This document shows, in pieces, positions 33,675 to 46,497 of a DNA stretch of 64,000 bases (positions are counted from its first letter, which is position 1; each line of letters opens with the position of its first letter). Source of the DNA: Cercophora sp. LCS_1. Its lineage: Eukaryota > Ascomycota > Sordariomycetes > Sordariales > Lasiosphaeriaceae. The notes below the pieces were generated by a model. The model ran no database searches. It saw nothing but the letters and a program-made list of their open reading frames with translations, and had not been told where the DNA came from. The stretch covers positions 372,001-436,000 of the forward strand of contig JAPZLL010000022.1 of assembly GCA_036250225.1 (NCBI GenBank), in the 5' to 3' direction. Both the position numbers and the translations under genes were made by a program.

Positions 33675-35448
33675 GCCTCAGCCAGTTTAACGCCGTGCAC
33701 TCGCAGCGTTGGATGGCGGATTTGCACAATACCTGGCGGCATGAAGCATTTCGTCGCTTCTAACACGTTCACATGAGCGCCGTATCCCCGACGGGCTGAA
33801 TTCTGGGTTATTGTATGCTTTGGTTGGGCGAGTTCAAGTGAGATGGCGTTGATGCATTTTGGAGGACAGCGCGGATGTTGCCGAACTGGTTTGCTCGGTT
33901 TCCTTTCCTTTTGGTGTCGGGACCTTGTGGCCGCCACGAGCTTGGTGACGGATAGGTACGGTTAGGGCTGTTGGATTGAGTTAGATATCGGGTTTGTGTG
34001 TTTTTGTTGTTCGAGATGTATCATATACATGGGCGGTGAGGGTCAGTCGGAGTCTAGAATTTGGAATCATTCGAGACGCAGTCAATGCCAAGATTCTCTT
34101 TGTGCAAATCAACACAGCTCTCACGGGATGGGCTAAGAGGTTGCACAACAGCAGACGTGGTCTGGCGGGACCCCGGAGGCCAATCCCAGTCGGGGACGTT
34201 TTCTAGAACAGCTGAATTCATGTTCAACAAGCATGTATGTGGGGGCAAGGCTGCCGAAAAAGTAAACCACAGCCAGGCAGTTGTTCTGTCAAGTCTGTCT
34301 GGCGCTCTCCTCGGAATCTAGACTCGCTTTTCAGCGTGGCGACTCCAGAAAAGGGTAAAGCGCGGGTAGGAAATACTATTGATGTGGGGTGGAAGCATCA
34401 AATTTACCTTGCAGCCTCATCTAACAACACCCTCAAACGATGAGTGGCCGGAGAGAGCCAAGAAAACCGGTTGAGCCTGCTTTCCAACCGTTTGCTCACC
34501 AGGGGCTTGCTTTGAGGAGCCGCGATGGACCATTGAGCGGCTGCCCCTAGAAACCGACACACCGAACCCGATGTGCAGCCTATCTAGAAGGGAGTGTCCC
34601 TATAGACGTCAAAATGAGGCGCCAATTCCCTTTATATAGCGTATTGGAGTGTCCGAAATAATATTCGATACTTGTAAACTTGAATATTTGTGCATCCCAC
34701 CGATCTTTCTGGTGCGCTGAGCACTTTTCTTGTCAGGGACTTGGAACACCAAACCAAGCTCAACGACTGCGCCAGGGAAGGAGCTCTAAGCGCTGGTGGA
34801 GCCTGCTGCGTCACATCGGAACTTTCAATTGTGAGTTCCCCCAATCTTGGGAAGGTATGACGGGAGCCTCTAAAATTCCACCTTCCGCCGCGGTTCCATT
34901 GTATTGTTTGTCAAATGTTCAAGCTCTTGGCCTAACGCGCGCCTCTCCAGCCTTCGTGCTGCGACCCTTGATTCTAGACCTGAGTTCGGCTTTCGGGAGA
35001 GGTACTCGGTACGTACCCACCTACCGATCTCTTCGATCTCTCCTCTCTCCAAGCAACCACAACAATCGCATCTCGGGTGTGTTGTCTGCGCCCACTCCCG
35101 TCTTTTGTCCTCTGTTCTCCTTTTGTTCATCGTTCGATTCATTTCAGGACCGTACCCCGCAATTCTACCCCTGGTCTTCGTTATGAACTCCGCTATTCTG
35201 CCCATGGATCGTAATCTTTAATTCCCCTGCATAAATACCATAGGTCCCGCTTTAGCATCCGGAGCCCCTCGCCTTCAGCTCGAGATCTTCGATTTCCAAC
35301 CGAATGAGTGACCAAAAACCCACACACTGACACTGAATCTAGGCTGACGGTGCTTCCAGTGGTTCAAGCATTGTCTCAAGCATGTTAGCGTTGGTTAACG
35401 AGATCCCCCGTCGAGCCGATCCCGCAAGCTGCGTCTAGGGCCGAGAAG
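33675..35448. other. 1.8-kb intergenic region, promoter of the C6 factor gene
   Basis: No exon with domain features. The CT-rich part from about 34,980 to 35,200 looks like a fungal promoter or 5' leader. Nothing else is supported. Confidence 0.5.
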
Positions 35449-38201
35449 ATGGATCCAATGGATGAAGACACACCCAGTGAAAACCACCCTCCGCAATCAC
35501 CCTCCGCAGCACCCTCCGGCTCTGGCGTCGGTGCAAAACACCCCATTCCGGGACCGTCTCCGTCCTCGGCTGCTTCGACCGGAGGGCCGTCGGGCGCGGG
35601 GATCCAGGGCGTGTCGAAAAGACGGAGGGGACTGGGCGTCGTAACACCGAACGCGTGCACTGAATGCCGCAAGAAACGCGCAAAGGTTTGTGCCGACCCC
35701 TACCCCGATTCGCCAATGCAGCTCTCCCAACAACTCAAAGCAACCGAGCAGAAAGCAGGCAACTGACAGCTTCAAATCTAGTGCGACGGCCAGAAACCAT
35801 GCGCTCGGTGCGCTGCGCAGAAAGACATCGAGTGCGTCTACGAGATACCTGTCCGTCAGAGCAAAGAAACGCTGCGACACGAAATCGAACAGCTTCGTCG
35901 CCAGCAACGAAGTAACGACCAAGTTCTTACGGCCCTCGTGCGCTCCGACTTGGTCGACGAGGTCCTCAAACGGCTGCGCAGTGGCCAGAGTGTTGAGGCA
36001 ATATCAGAATGGCTTGGTGCGGCTCCTCCATTGGGTCGGTCGGCGGCGTCCGGCGGCGGCAGCGCTCCCGGCATGGTTGGGTTCGCGGGAGGCGGCACTG
36101 GACCCTTTGGCAAGATGCCGCAAGGGCCAGGCCCCACTAGCCCAGTCCCAAGCCCGCACCCGGGTCTACGTATCGAACCCGAGCAACAAAGTCCCTGGGG
36201 CGGGCCGTTCTCCTCCCACAGCCAGACGACAGCACGAAGTGGCTCCCATCCAGATGTCCCATGGGGCTCAGAGACTATACGAGGGGCACCCCAATCAAGA
36301 GTTGGGTCGTGGGTCGAAAGCCAGGGCGACGATCCGGACACCCAGAGGGCCCGCGGCTTAGATCAGATCCTCGCGCCCGAGATACCTGAGATGCGGGTTC
36401 CGCCAGGGACTTGGACAACTATAACTGGCGATGCCACCCTGGTCCAGCACCTTCTGTCGCTCTATTTCTGCTGGGAGTATCCCACGTTCGCCTCGCTGAG
36501 CAAGGAGCACTTTCTGAAGGACTTCATGGATGGCAGGCCACGATACTGTTCCTCTCTCTTGGTCAATGCCCTCCTGGCTCTAGGCTGCCGGTTCTCCAAC
36601 AAACCAAACACACGCGCCAATCCAAATGATCCGTATACCTCGGGAGACCACTTCTTCAAGGAATGCCAGCGGCTCTTTTACCAAGAGCAGGATCATCACA
36701 CACTAACCACTATCCAGGCCCTGGGTATAATGTCCATCAGGGAGGCGAGCTGTGGTCGGGACTCGGAGAGCTGGTACTATGCTGGGCAAAGCATTCGCCT
36801 AGCTATCGAGATGGGGCTCCACCAGCTAGAGGGTGATGGACAGGACGACGACGAAACTGCAGTGCAAGCGGCCACGTTCTGGGGTGCCTTTGCACTTGAC
36901 CAGTAGGACCTGCTCTTCCCTGGACCACATTGTACAGTGTTTGTACTGACAAATACTAAAGTGCGTGGTCTCTAGCAACGGGATCCCTCCCGCAATGTTC
37001 TTGTTTCCCCCGGTTGCCCCCCAAACCCGCAATCATCGATGACATCGAGGCGTCACTTTGGATTCCTTATACGGATGATGGTAAGGGAAACTCACAGCTC
37101 GCTGCAGCAATCGAGGGGAAGCTAAAGGAATCCGAAGGGGCGCCACTTCAACGGTCGTGCGAGCAGCCATCTAACGTTCGGTCCGTGTACAAGTGTTTCT
37201 GCGAGCTCAGCGAGCTCGTACACCAGTCACTGTACATCCTCCATTCCCCAGGACGGCCTCTAACGAGCAGAGACCTGCTGAACATCTATACGCAGTATCT
37301 CAACTGGTACGACAGGATACCAGAAGTGTTGCGGCTCGGCCATAACTTCACGCCTGCTGTGCTCTTCGCGCAGTAAGTTTCCGCTCTGCTACGTTTTTAT
37401 CTTGATACCGTTTATTTTATTTTATTTTGCTCCCGGCGGGACGCTGACGCTGGGCACAGCATGTATTACCACTTTGCCATACTGCTCCTCTTCAGGCCCT
37501 TGATCAAGCTCCGGATCATCGGCTCCAGCATTACTCCCCGCGACGTCTGCTCGCAAGCTGCCGATGCGATATCGGGTCTTCTGCGGTCCTATTCTCAACT
37601 CTACACGCTAAGGCGCACGCCATCCTTTGTGCCGTATTTCGTTCTCACATCTTCTATCATGCACCTCGCGATTGGCGCGACATTCTCGAATGACGAGAAC
37701 CCAGTAGCGGGGAGCGAGTCAACACCCAGCGGGCCGTCGCCGCCAGCTTCGCGCCAACGGGGTCAAGGGGCACCGAAGATTGGGCCGCACGTCGCAGAGG
37801 CAATCAGTCGCGGTATCGCAGACCTGACAGAGATGGCACCTTGTCATTTTTTCGCAGAGCAGGCGCTCAATATTCTGCGGTACCTGGCCAAAAAGTGGAA
37901 CATTGAAGTTGATATCACATCGTCGGAAGGAAAACCAGACTACAACCAGGCAACGCGCCCAGTCACCAGCAGCCTCAACTTTTTCTCTCCTAATGTGACA
38001 GACTCTGACTTCAACTGCTTGTGGGGAGAAAGTATCAAACCCGGAGCTGAGGTTAGCCAGCGCACCGGCGCCAAGGCAGGCAATACCGCCAAAACGGCTG
38101 AGGCATTGGAGAACCCTCTGTTCTGGCCTTTCCCAATGCAAGGCCGGCCAATGCTTCCCACAGGTGAAGAGCTTGAGAAGGCTGGCTTTGAACTTGTTTA
38201 G
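35449..38201 (+). CDS. Zn(II)2Cys6 transcription factor with fungal-specific domain
   Basis: Four exons (35449..35685, 35782..36902, 36962..37372, 37460..38201) joined in phase give 836 residues. The zinc cluster spans the first splice junction: ACTECRKKRAK|CDGQKPCARC, with the sixth Cys in DIECVY. A linker and coiled coil follow (SKETLRHEIEQLRRQQRS). The fungal-specific transcription factor domain lies at about 260-560 (LLSLYFCWEYPTFASLSKEHF, YYAGQSIRLAIEMGLH, TFWGAFALD). It resembles proteins commonly annotated as nirA/nit-4-like on the basis of domain layout, but the target pathway cannot be told from sequence. It binds DNA as a dimer, probably at CGG half sites (family knowledge). Intron 3 starts inside a codon (GCGCA|GTAAGT) and splices to HMYYHFAI. 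Confidence 0.9.
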
Positions 38202-39716
38202 GCACACAGCGAAGTGCCTGCAACCCTGCAACCCTGCAACTGTTGACAGCGTCCAGGGTATGAGATAAAGGGTACGATTTCATTTACCGTCTCGATTTAG
38301 ACAGGAACGCGGGGATGCGGCGAAGACAGAGCCGCGTCATTTGTCATTAGAAGGGTCCGGAAATCCTAACCAGGATGACCTGTATCACCATGGCGGAGTA
38401 TTTTTGGTTGGGTCGCCAAAAACGGGTGGCCATTTGTGTGCGACGCTGTAGACGGCACACACTTTGTTTTTGGGGATTTGGCGGTTGGTTTGCGGATCTG
38501 ATACCCCCTCATCTAGCTGGAGCATTCCTAGGTAACAAAAAGCAATTGATTTGGATTCGTGGGTTTGTCATGGGCGAGGTTTCAGTCGATTGCTCCGCGA
38601 TAACACGCCATCCGAAGGTGTTAGTTCCGACGAAGCTTGGTTTTGGTCGCATCTCCGCTTTTGCGTGAGCTCCCGGCCCCCGGGCTCGTGGGCCCTGGCA
38701 AGACGAGCCGCGGGTGCCCGCCGCTAACGACACCGGGTCTGCCTTGGCGATTCTGAGACTGACGATGCCCGATCGGGGTCTGAAACAAGAACGCAAAAGA
38801 GAAAGAAACGCGATCGCGCCCCTCTTCATCATTTTGCGACGCAGGCAAGGCGGAAGGCGGTGATAAAGTAGAATGATGCTGCTGAACTGCATCCCTCGTG
38901 TCATGGAGAAACCCGGGCGTTCAGACCAGGGTCTTGAGCGGTTCGTCGAGGGAACAAACAATGGGGCCAACACGACAACGTGCATACGCAGGCGCTGATT
39001 GGGCGCCACCTGCAGTCCGAGTGTTTCGAAACACCTGGACCACAGCAGTCAAAAATGTGGTGATGCCCCTGGATTTGTTTCAGGTGACAAGCCCTCCCCT
39101 CCATGTTCCAATGAGAGGCTCGTCTCTTGGGGACTTGAGCGGGAAGCTTTGGGGGAGCGGGCTAGCAGCCCTCCACCAGGATGGCTGCCCCCAGGCGCAA
39201 CAGCTGCAGAAGGTGCGATTGTGGTGCTTTGCTGATGCTGACAGCCTGCTTAGCCCCAGCTCTGTCGCTTTCCTCTTCCGCGCATGCCCCTGCCACTCTA
39301 GGTTGTCCCCGGTCGACCGAATTGCTTGCTGCTGAAGATCACGCTCGAGCACCAACGTTTTGTCTCTCTTGCCTTCCGCTTCCCGAGTCTTTTCGCTCTT
39401 CTCCGCTTCTTCTCTTGTCGCTCTCCCGGATTCTCGGTGCCCCAGCCCCCTCCCCTGTCGCTCTCGGGGCCGCCTAACCCTATATCCTCGAGTCGCTCCC
39501 GCATTGAGAACGAAGGGGCGCGCATTAACCTGACCACCCACCCTCTCCTGCCCTTCGACCACGTCCAATTGGTAATTGGTGCTTCTGACGACAAGAATGG
39601 GATCGCTGGCCGGGAACGATTTCAAGCCCTCGTCGTGATCTGCTCCCGTTCCACTCACGCCGCCGCCTTGCGAACTAGACAGCGCGCGCAAACGTCTCAA
39701 CCATCGGCCGTTGCCC
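38202..39716. other. 1.5-kb intergenic region, leader of the C2H2 gene
   Basis: CT-rich pyrimidine tracts at about 39,280-39,560 suggest a promoter or long leader. No coding exon recognised. Confidence 0.5.
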
Positions 39717-41533
39717 ATGGATCCGTTCCGTAACCCACCGGCCGACAGCTTGGCCGCGGCCCGGCTTCATGTCCAGGCCCTGACCGAGTGCGGTTTGCCC
39801 CGAGAAGCACTGCTGCGCGCCCTGCTAGAGAATTACGGGCCGAACGAAGGTAGGTTCTGACGCGATGATCAAACCGCCCACTGCCTGTCTGAATGAACCC
39901 TGGATTGACTGTCGCGTCAGGAGATGGTGCTGTCAGCATGGACACGGGCTTTGCGCAGAGTCAACCACAACAGCAGCAGCAACAGCAGCAACCACCGCCA
40001 CCACCACCACCACAACAACAACAAGCACAGCAACAACCCGCGCTGCCAGCAAAGTCCCACGCTGCGTTCAACGCCAGGTTATCCGTATCAACAACAAGTT
40101 CACGCTCGTCAGGGAGGGCGAGTGTCCTGTCCACCGCGACGTCGCTCAGCTCGGTCTCCTCTCAGGCAACCCATGACATGGCGCCATTCCCACCACCACC
40201 AGCGCCCGCGTCTTCGTCATCGTCGATCAAGAGCAGCAACCGAGGGACCTCCAAGGCGCAAGGCGCATACTGGTGCACCTTCTGCGACGTCGCCTTCCAG
40301 CGCAAGTTCGACTGGAAGAGGCACGAGGATGAGTTTCACGAGCGCTACAAGCGCTACCCATGTCCGAGCTGCAACCGCATCTTCTGGGGCGCCAACACTT
40401 TCAACCAGCACCACAAGAACGCCCATGGCTGCACCACATGCCCGCACGCCGACCGCGTTGTTCAGTACACGCGGCGAAAACAGGCGTGGGCCTGCGGCTT
40501 CTGCGGAGGATTTCTTGCTAGCCGGGACCGCTATTTTGATCACGTCGCAAGGCACTACGAAGATGGCTGCAACAAGTCGCACTGGAATCACTCGCTCGTC
40601 ATCTACGGCCTGTTGCACCAGCCCTACATCAACCACGCGTGGAAGGAACTGTATCCGTCGCTCTATGGTCATCTGCCGCGAGACCAGCAGCCTATTCTCG
40701 AATGGGATATCAAATTGACGGGGCACGCGCAGGGTTTCTTGGAGGGCGAGAGTCCAGGGAAGCTCCAGGACTTGCTCGAATTCTTCAACGAAAGCACCGA
40801 CGACCCCAGGTTTCTCGCAAATCTCGCCCTCTCGAGTGCCATCGTCAGACCGAGGCCAGGATCAACGACGCCGCCAGTCGTCAGTGAGCTTCCCGCCGCC
40901 CCGGTGTCGCGTAGGGTATCGGAGCCGCCAAAGTCGGTGGTCAAACCAACAACCACAACGGTCTCGTCTAAGCACATGTCGGCGCCCCAAGCGGCGGGGG
41001 GATTGTCACAGCAATACGAAAATGTCATGAAGCAACGAAACATGGGTCCATGCCAACCATCGGTCTTTCCCAGTTCTCATTTGCTTCACGCACAACCCCA
41101 GCCCCAGCCCCAACACCACCAACCACACCCACAGCAAGCACTCCATCAAGCACCAACACAGCAACCTCCACACCATCTCCACCATAACAATCCCTTCCTC
41201 TCATCCTTTCCCCAGCCCATACTCGAGGCTCCAGAGACGGACCACGGCTTCTTCATGTCCCAAAGCAACACTGGGCATATGCAAAGACAGCTCCAACACC
41301 ATGCACAGCAAATATCACACCAGCATCATCATCAGCAGCAGCAGCAGCACAGTCAGCAGCCCCAGCCTCAACACCAGCTTCCCATGCCACAATTATCGGA
41401 AAACCTCTTTGAGGACTGGAGCAGCTTTACGACGACGGTGATTGATGAGACGGCCTATTCGATGACGGAGGGGTGGGATACGCCCATGGACCTGAGGAGT
41501 CCGAGTCTCGGGACCGGCACGCCAGGCGGGTGA
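39717..41533 (+). CDS. C2H2 zinc-finger protein with polyQ tracts
   Basis: Exon 1 (39717..39849) and exon 2 (39921..41533) join in phase 1, giving 581 residues. Exon 1 encodes a short helical N-terminus (starts MDPFRNPPADSLAAARLHVQ; contains ECGLPREALLRALLENYG). A Gln/Pro low-complexity stretch follows at about 58-85. The zinc fingers lie at about 175-270: YWCTFCDVAFQRKFDWKRHE, YPCPSCNRIFWGANTFNQHH, and a third variant CGFCGGFLASRDRYFDHVARH. The C-terminal half is Gln/His/Pro rich with dispersed polyQ. This finger arrangement recurs in uncharacterised fungal regulators. Nuclear DNA binding is inferred; the target is unknown. Confidence 0.88.
39964..40036 (+). repeat. CAG/CAA and CCN codon repeat (polyQ-polyP)
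   Basis: Imperfect CAR/CCR trinucleotide repeat encoding two Gln tracts around a Pro tract in the C2H2 protein. Likely length-variable between strains. Confidence 0.8.
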
Positions 41534-43467
41534 AACTGAACGAATGGGGGCGCACCACGAAAGGCGGTGCAAAGAGAAGACGGGCGAGCATGTCACGGTG
41601 ATCGGGCGCGAAGGAAACCAAGGGTACCATTATCCCCGCAAACATGAATCGGAAGCGGGGGTTGCATTTGTGGGGACGGAGGCGGGCGGGCGGCGTTTTG
41701 CTCGGTAGCGAAGACGCGGAACGGGACGGGGGTCGATGGCGTACGACTGGTTGGCACCCCAACCACTGCGAATCCCGCCGGCATGTTGATGTTGGATTGG
41801 GCCATGACCGGGTGGTATCGGGAGGCGGTTTATATTTTGCAATATCTGTTTTCTTTGTTCTACCTATACCCATGCGGGAGAGGTTGCAGTCCTGTCCTTT
41901 CCTCAATCTAATATCAACCAACCCCCTCTTGAGCGATAGTCGGTTCCGGTTTCGGTTTTCCTTTAGGCGTCTCAGCGGGACGGTAGGGTAGTCACTCAAT
42001 GAATGTGTATATAGGATGGCGCGAAACAAGGGCAAAAGGGCTGGATTGGTGGTGCACCTCGGCACCTTCTGCGGACAAGGTCATGGTCATGGACAACAGA
42101 GAGTCCTAATTTTTGGGTGTTATTTTTGAACTTGGAAACGAAAAGTCGAATCTCCATCGCGTTAATAGCCGCAGTCCACTCCTTTGAAGAAGAGGAGGCC
42201 AAGCAAGGGAAGTCAAAATAAAGTCGGTCTTGACATATCGGGTATCGAAACAGAAGCGGGACTTGCCAAAAATGTCCATGATGAGACGTGACACTGACAA
42301 AACCCAGGAACTTGCTATTTTTGGTACCATGATTGGATGAGATGGGTAGGAAAGTATCAACAGACGATACGAGACGAGACGGTCGGAGAATGGGACGAAC
42401 TCACGGTCTTGTTTTGCGCGTTGAGTGGGATGGATGTTTTGAAACATCCCATTTTTATTTATTTATTTTTTGCTTCTTTTTTTTTCGTTTTATTTTCCCC
42501 ACTCTCGTATTCCTCTTTTAGCAGTTGCGACGAAACGAGACGAGACGAGACGAGACGAGGGGGTTTAAAGATGTAAAGAAGGTCCGAGCGAAGAGGCTGA
42601 GAGCTGAGAAAAAGACAAATGCCGTGGTGGTGAGCCCTTTTTTTTTTTTGCACAAGGTGCATGTTTCGTTTTGTTTCGTGCGGAGGGGGTTCCTGTTTGT
42701 CCTTTTTGGGTCTGCTCTGGGGCGCCCTGGTGGCTATGACGAGGGGGGTTGGATCTGGTCTGTGAGTGGTTTGGTTAAGCGCGATCGCACGTTTGCCTTG
42801 TTTGCCTCGGGGGAGTTGAAAGCTGAAACGAGGCAGTTGGGGTGTGGGTGGTATATCTGCCAAAAGGAGGTGTCCGAGCACGCGTGGGATTCTGTAGCCT
42901 TGTGAGGCTTTTCGGGGTTTGACATGCGGGAAACGTGGGGCTTGGGTTGTCGGCTGTGTGGGGTAAGAAACATCATGGCGTTTTTCATGTAGGTAGTCGG
43001 AAATAGATGGGTGTGTTTGGTGGTAGTCGTGGGGTTGAGGTGACAGGCTAGTTCCCTTTTGGTGATGGGGCAGGGCTGAGCGTTGCGGTTCTTTGATTTC
43101 GTCCGATGTTTTTGAGACGGAGGGGATGTTCAGCTTGGGGGGTAAAAGAGATAAAATAGATTAGATGCAGATGAGTCGTTTGGAGTTTTGGTGTTGTTGA
43201 GATGTGACAGAGTGCGCGTGCCATGGAACTTGTGTCTGGTAGCTTGGGTATAAGTTGTGGTGTTGACGGCGTGTCTTTGGTGTTGTGTATTGCCAGGACA
43301 GAGTATCGACTGTTCTCAAGCTTCTGTCAAGCCTCGTTGAACCCACCTGCTTTGTTCCGAAATACAGCCGCCATCTTGAGCTATTATCAGCGCCTCCAAG
43401 TCTCGATCGACGCTCATCGTTCTCCTCGCACAATCTCATCGACAATCCAATCCCTCTTCCAGCCATC
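41534..43467. other. 1.9-kb intergenic region with short repeats
   Basis: Contains T-rich tracts and a GAGAC pentamer repeat. Long frames here are low-complexity and carry no domain. Upstream of about 43,450 is the leader of the small Lys-rich gene. Confidence 0.5.
42533..42559. repeat. GAGAC/ACGAG pentanucleotide microsatellite
   Basis: About five tandem copies of the pentamer. A shorter two-copy stretch lies near 42,366, suggesting local expansion. Confidence 0.8.
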
Positions 43468-43707
43468 ATGAGCGGTTACAACGACAACTCGCAGACCGGA
43501 GGCTCTCAAGACCCCGGCTACTATAATGACGACGGTTACTCCGCCATTGATCGGTGGATGGGCCAGTCCTACCATGAAGATCCGTGGAATCCTCTGAGCC
43601 CTCGTGATCCTGGCTCCAACACCGCCGGGTCCAAAGATAAAGCAGGAAAAGGAAAAGGAAAAGGGGCCAAGGGCTCGAAGGGCAAGTCAGGTAAATCAAA
43701 GAAGTGA
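43468..43707 (+). CDS. Small protein with Lys/Gly-rich tail (79 aa)
   Basis: An open frame of 80 codons starts MSGYNDNSQTGGSQDPGYYN. The first 50 residues are polar, acidic and Tyr/Asn/Asp rich (DDGYSAIDRWMGQSYHEDPW). The last ~28 are almost only Lys, Gly, Ser and Ala, giving a basic tail. The leader is CT-rich with AGCCATC-ATG at the start. There is no signal peptide or membrane helix. The family is not recognised. The acidic head with basic tail could bind nucleic acid or ribosomes, which is speculation. Confidence 0.6.
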   Translation: MSGYNDNSQTGGSQDPGYYNDDGYSAIDRWMGQSYHEDPWNPLSPRDPGSNTAGSKDKAGKGKGKGAKGSKGKSGKSKK

Positions 43708-44286
43708 GGGAGTTTGACGAAGAGCGGTATCTTTTTAAGTCATGTGTGTTTCATGAGGATGGGCGGCCTTTTTGAATGTTGTTGAGTTTTTTTTTTTGAT
43801 TTGTTTCCCCTGTGTATTAGTAGCAGTTATGGATTTCGCCATGTTGAGTGAATCGAACGTTCATCAATAACTCGCGTTTTGTTTGAATCTTGACACCTCT
43901 TGACAAAATAGTTGGTACTGGATATAAAACGTTGAAGGGATATTCATCAACCAAGAAGGTGCGAATCCGAATCTGTTGGATCGATTGAGGCAAGTGTCTT
44001 CTTGAACTGGTTGGCTAATCGATAAGTTCTGCCACTGTCTTAGATGGCAAGTTCAACTCGACCTGTCACACCATCTCTGCTCACCGGTTGGCATGTTAAC
44101 CCCACTTGTCCGTTGGAAATCGGATGAGCCCAGAAATTGTGACAATCATATGACAGGCTTCCCTTCAAGGTATATTTTTTGCGTCCCTCTGGCAGGGTCG
44201 ATTTTGTTCCGTTTCACAGATTATTTTCTTCGGCTTTCATCTATGCGCCAAACAATCGTCGATCATTGAGAATACAAACCCAAGCC
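43708..44286. other. Intergenic, no gene seen
   Basis: A poly-T tract at 43,788-43,797 and AT-rich flank. Nothing coding recognised. Confidence 0.5.
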
Positions 44287-46339
44287 ATGGTTTTCTCAGA
44301 GAATTACGAGAAAGCGGTCTCGATAATCGCCTTCTTCGTTACCATCCTGACTCTGGCAGGCATCCCATACGCGTACTTCAAGACGAACTGGGAGCTCAAC
44401 TACCGAGAGTCAACCAAACATCTTGGTCCCATTTGCATGGACGAACAAGAAATGGGAAGATTCGTCGCCAAAGGGCCTCTGAAGAAATGGAGCTTCTTTC
44501 AAATTCACAACTTTCCCAGGACGCAGCCGCCCAACCTCCTCGCAGTCGCAGGGCTTATCAAGGCGGGCGACGAAGGCGCTTACACCTCGAAAATCTTTAG
44601 CAAAATTCCACAAAACCACTGCAATGTATCGTGGAAGCCATTCTACGACGCTGTCTATACCGAGTACGCAAGTTGGTTGCGCAATGCAGGGGTACCCTTC
44701 CCCGAAGCAGAGGGCGACATCGATCTGGCTATGTTTTTGGAAAAGGACTCGAAAAATGTCCAGAAGCTGAAGGCGAGTCAAAGGTTTGACTCAATACGCA
44801 AATGATGAGCTGACTGGTATGAATTGGTGGTAGGGAGATGGCACAAAGGACTGCAAACTTCATCAAGGGTCGAAACCCTGCGATTGCGAATGTGCTTGTC
44901 GAGGAGAAGCGCACAGCCTCACCGGAGGGTCCGGTGAGCCACTTGTCCCCAGTTTCCGGTTACTGCCAGTAAAGAAGCTGGACAAGACACTTAAGACCTA
45001 TCAGTTCAAAGACGTCGACACACCATCGAAGCTCCCACCGACCTGGTGGAAAGAACACTTGAGCAAGATTTGGATCCACGAAGGCCATCCCGCGATCGAA
45101 GTATTCAAGGAAGATTTAGCAACTCTCTCTTTGATCATGGGTATACCGCTACACGCAACAGGCCACGAGTTTCTCCCGGACGGTCGTGGAGCGTTTGGCA
45201 TTACCCTTGCGTCCGACAAGGTCAGCAGATTGACGACTTTCAGCCTCACCTATAGCCATCGACAAGGGACAACAGCAATGGGTAGCGGCTACTCGACGCT
45301 CTTTGCCAAGCACGTAGCCTGCGGGTGTCTGCCATTTGTTCAAGTCGTCGATGAGGAAGGAAAGCGAATCACCCACACAATCGATATCACGGACGAGGTT
45401 GCACGGGATCTCAAACACGGGTGGGCAATCAATAGTCAAGCCCCAGCAAGGCCGACCCCGAGGTCGGAAAAGTATCTGTGGCGTTTACCAAGTTTGACGG
45501 GGATCGATCTCTACTCCAACTGCGTCCAGATCTCAGGAAGCACGCAGGGCGAAATATTCAACACGGGAGAGGATGGAGACAGACACATTGGGTACTGGTG
45601 GCAAGCTGTTGCCGGGCTAGCATTCGGCGGCCTGGTCCCCTTCGCGACGAAGAATATCAAGGATATAGTCGAGTTTACCCTCGCGGGAGAACTTGAATGT
45701 CCAAGGGTGTCGGATCTTGCCCATCTCCAAGCCCTTGTGAGATTGGTCAAAAAGGAAATCCCTTCTGAACGGAATCTCTTCGGGTCGCTAAGCTCAAGTG
45801 GTCCTGGGTCCGTAACCGTTCAGGACGTCGAAGACAGAGACACACGGATCCTCGTTGAGACGCTGAATCGATATACGACGCTCTTGGAACGGCTCATGGC
45901 AATCACCGCTGAGAAGTTTCACCAGAGTGACAAGGATGTGTTGGAAAAAGTGTATCGATGCGTCGAGACAACGTTGGAGAACTCTTACAATAAAGCTGTG
46001 GCACGCCATCGTGACGAAGCAAGCAGACCTCCAGGCTGCTGCGCATTCGAGAAGTGGGTTGAGGGCGAGGATCTCCTAAGGATCGTGCAGGATATGAGCA
46101 GCTTACACGATATGGACGCGGAGATTGGCATCTACATCTGCGGAAAGATGGCGGTATACCTTATTGCAGCCTGGGCGCGTCTTGCAAAGACTGTGGATTG
46201 GAGTGGACGTGGACGTACGCTCGAGAAAGTGGACGGGAATTCAGAAACGGAGACACATGAGATTGGCGAGAGAGATGAGGCAAAGTCGTATTGTCCGCCG
46301 CTATTACGAGAGCTTCCGGACATCTCAGCTTGGTATTGA
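44287..46339 (+). CDS. Unrecognised membrane-anchored fungal protein (about 653 aa)
   Basis: Exons 44287..44783, 44834..44933 and 44975..46339 link in phase. The second intron is only 41 nt (GTGAGC...TAAAG), unusually short, so this junction is tentative. One transmembrane helix lies near the N-terminus (VSIIAFFVTILTLAGIPYAY, about residues 10-32), predicting a membrane-tethered protein with a large soluble part. That part has no motif I can name. It contains a Gly-rich segment (HIGYWWQAVAGLAFGGLVPF) and a helical C-terminus (LLERLMAITAEKFHQSDKDV). Such orphan proteins are common in filamentous ascomycetes; the function is unknown. If intron 2 is not spliced, the protein stops at TAA 44971. 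Confidence 0.7.
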
Positions 46340-46497
46340 GGGGAGGCTGGCAAGGCAGCACACTAGGGCATATTAATATCGAACCATTGATAAAGCTGTG
46401 TTGGATTAATCTATCTCTCTTCCCAGACGCCCTGCCGATCTACCGTCCTACTGCCTCAAAGACACCCTCCATCTGCGAGCTGGCCGTCATGAGATTA

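Noticed and set aside
42459..42881. 140-codon minus-strand frame
   Set aside because: Built on A/T-rich tracts and the GAGAC repeat; low-complexity and without domain.
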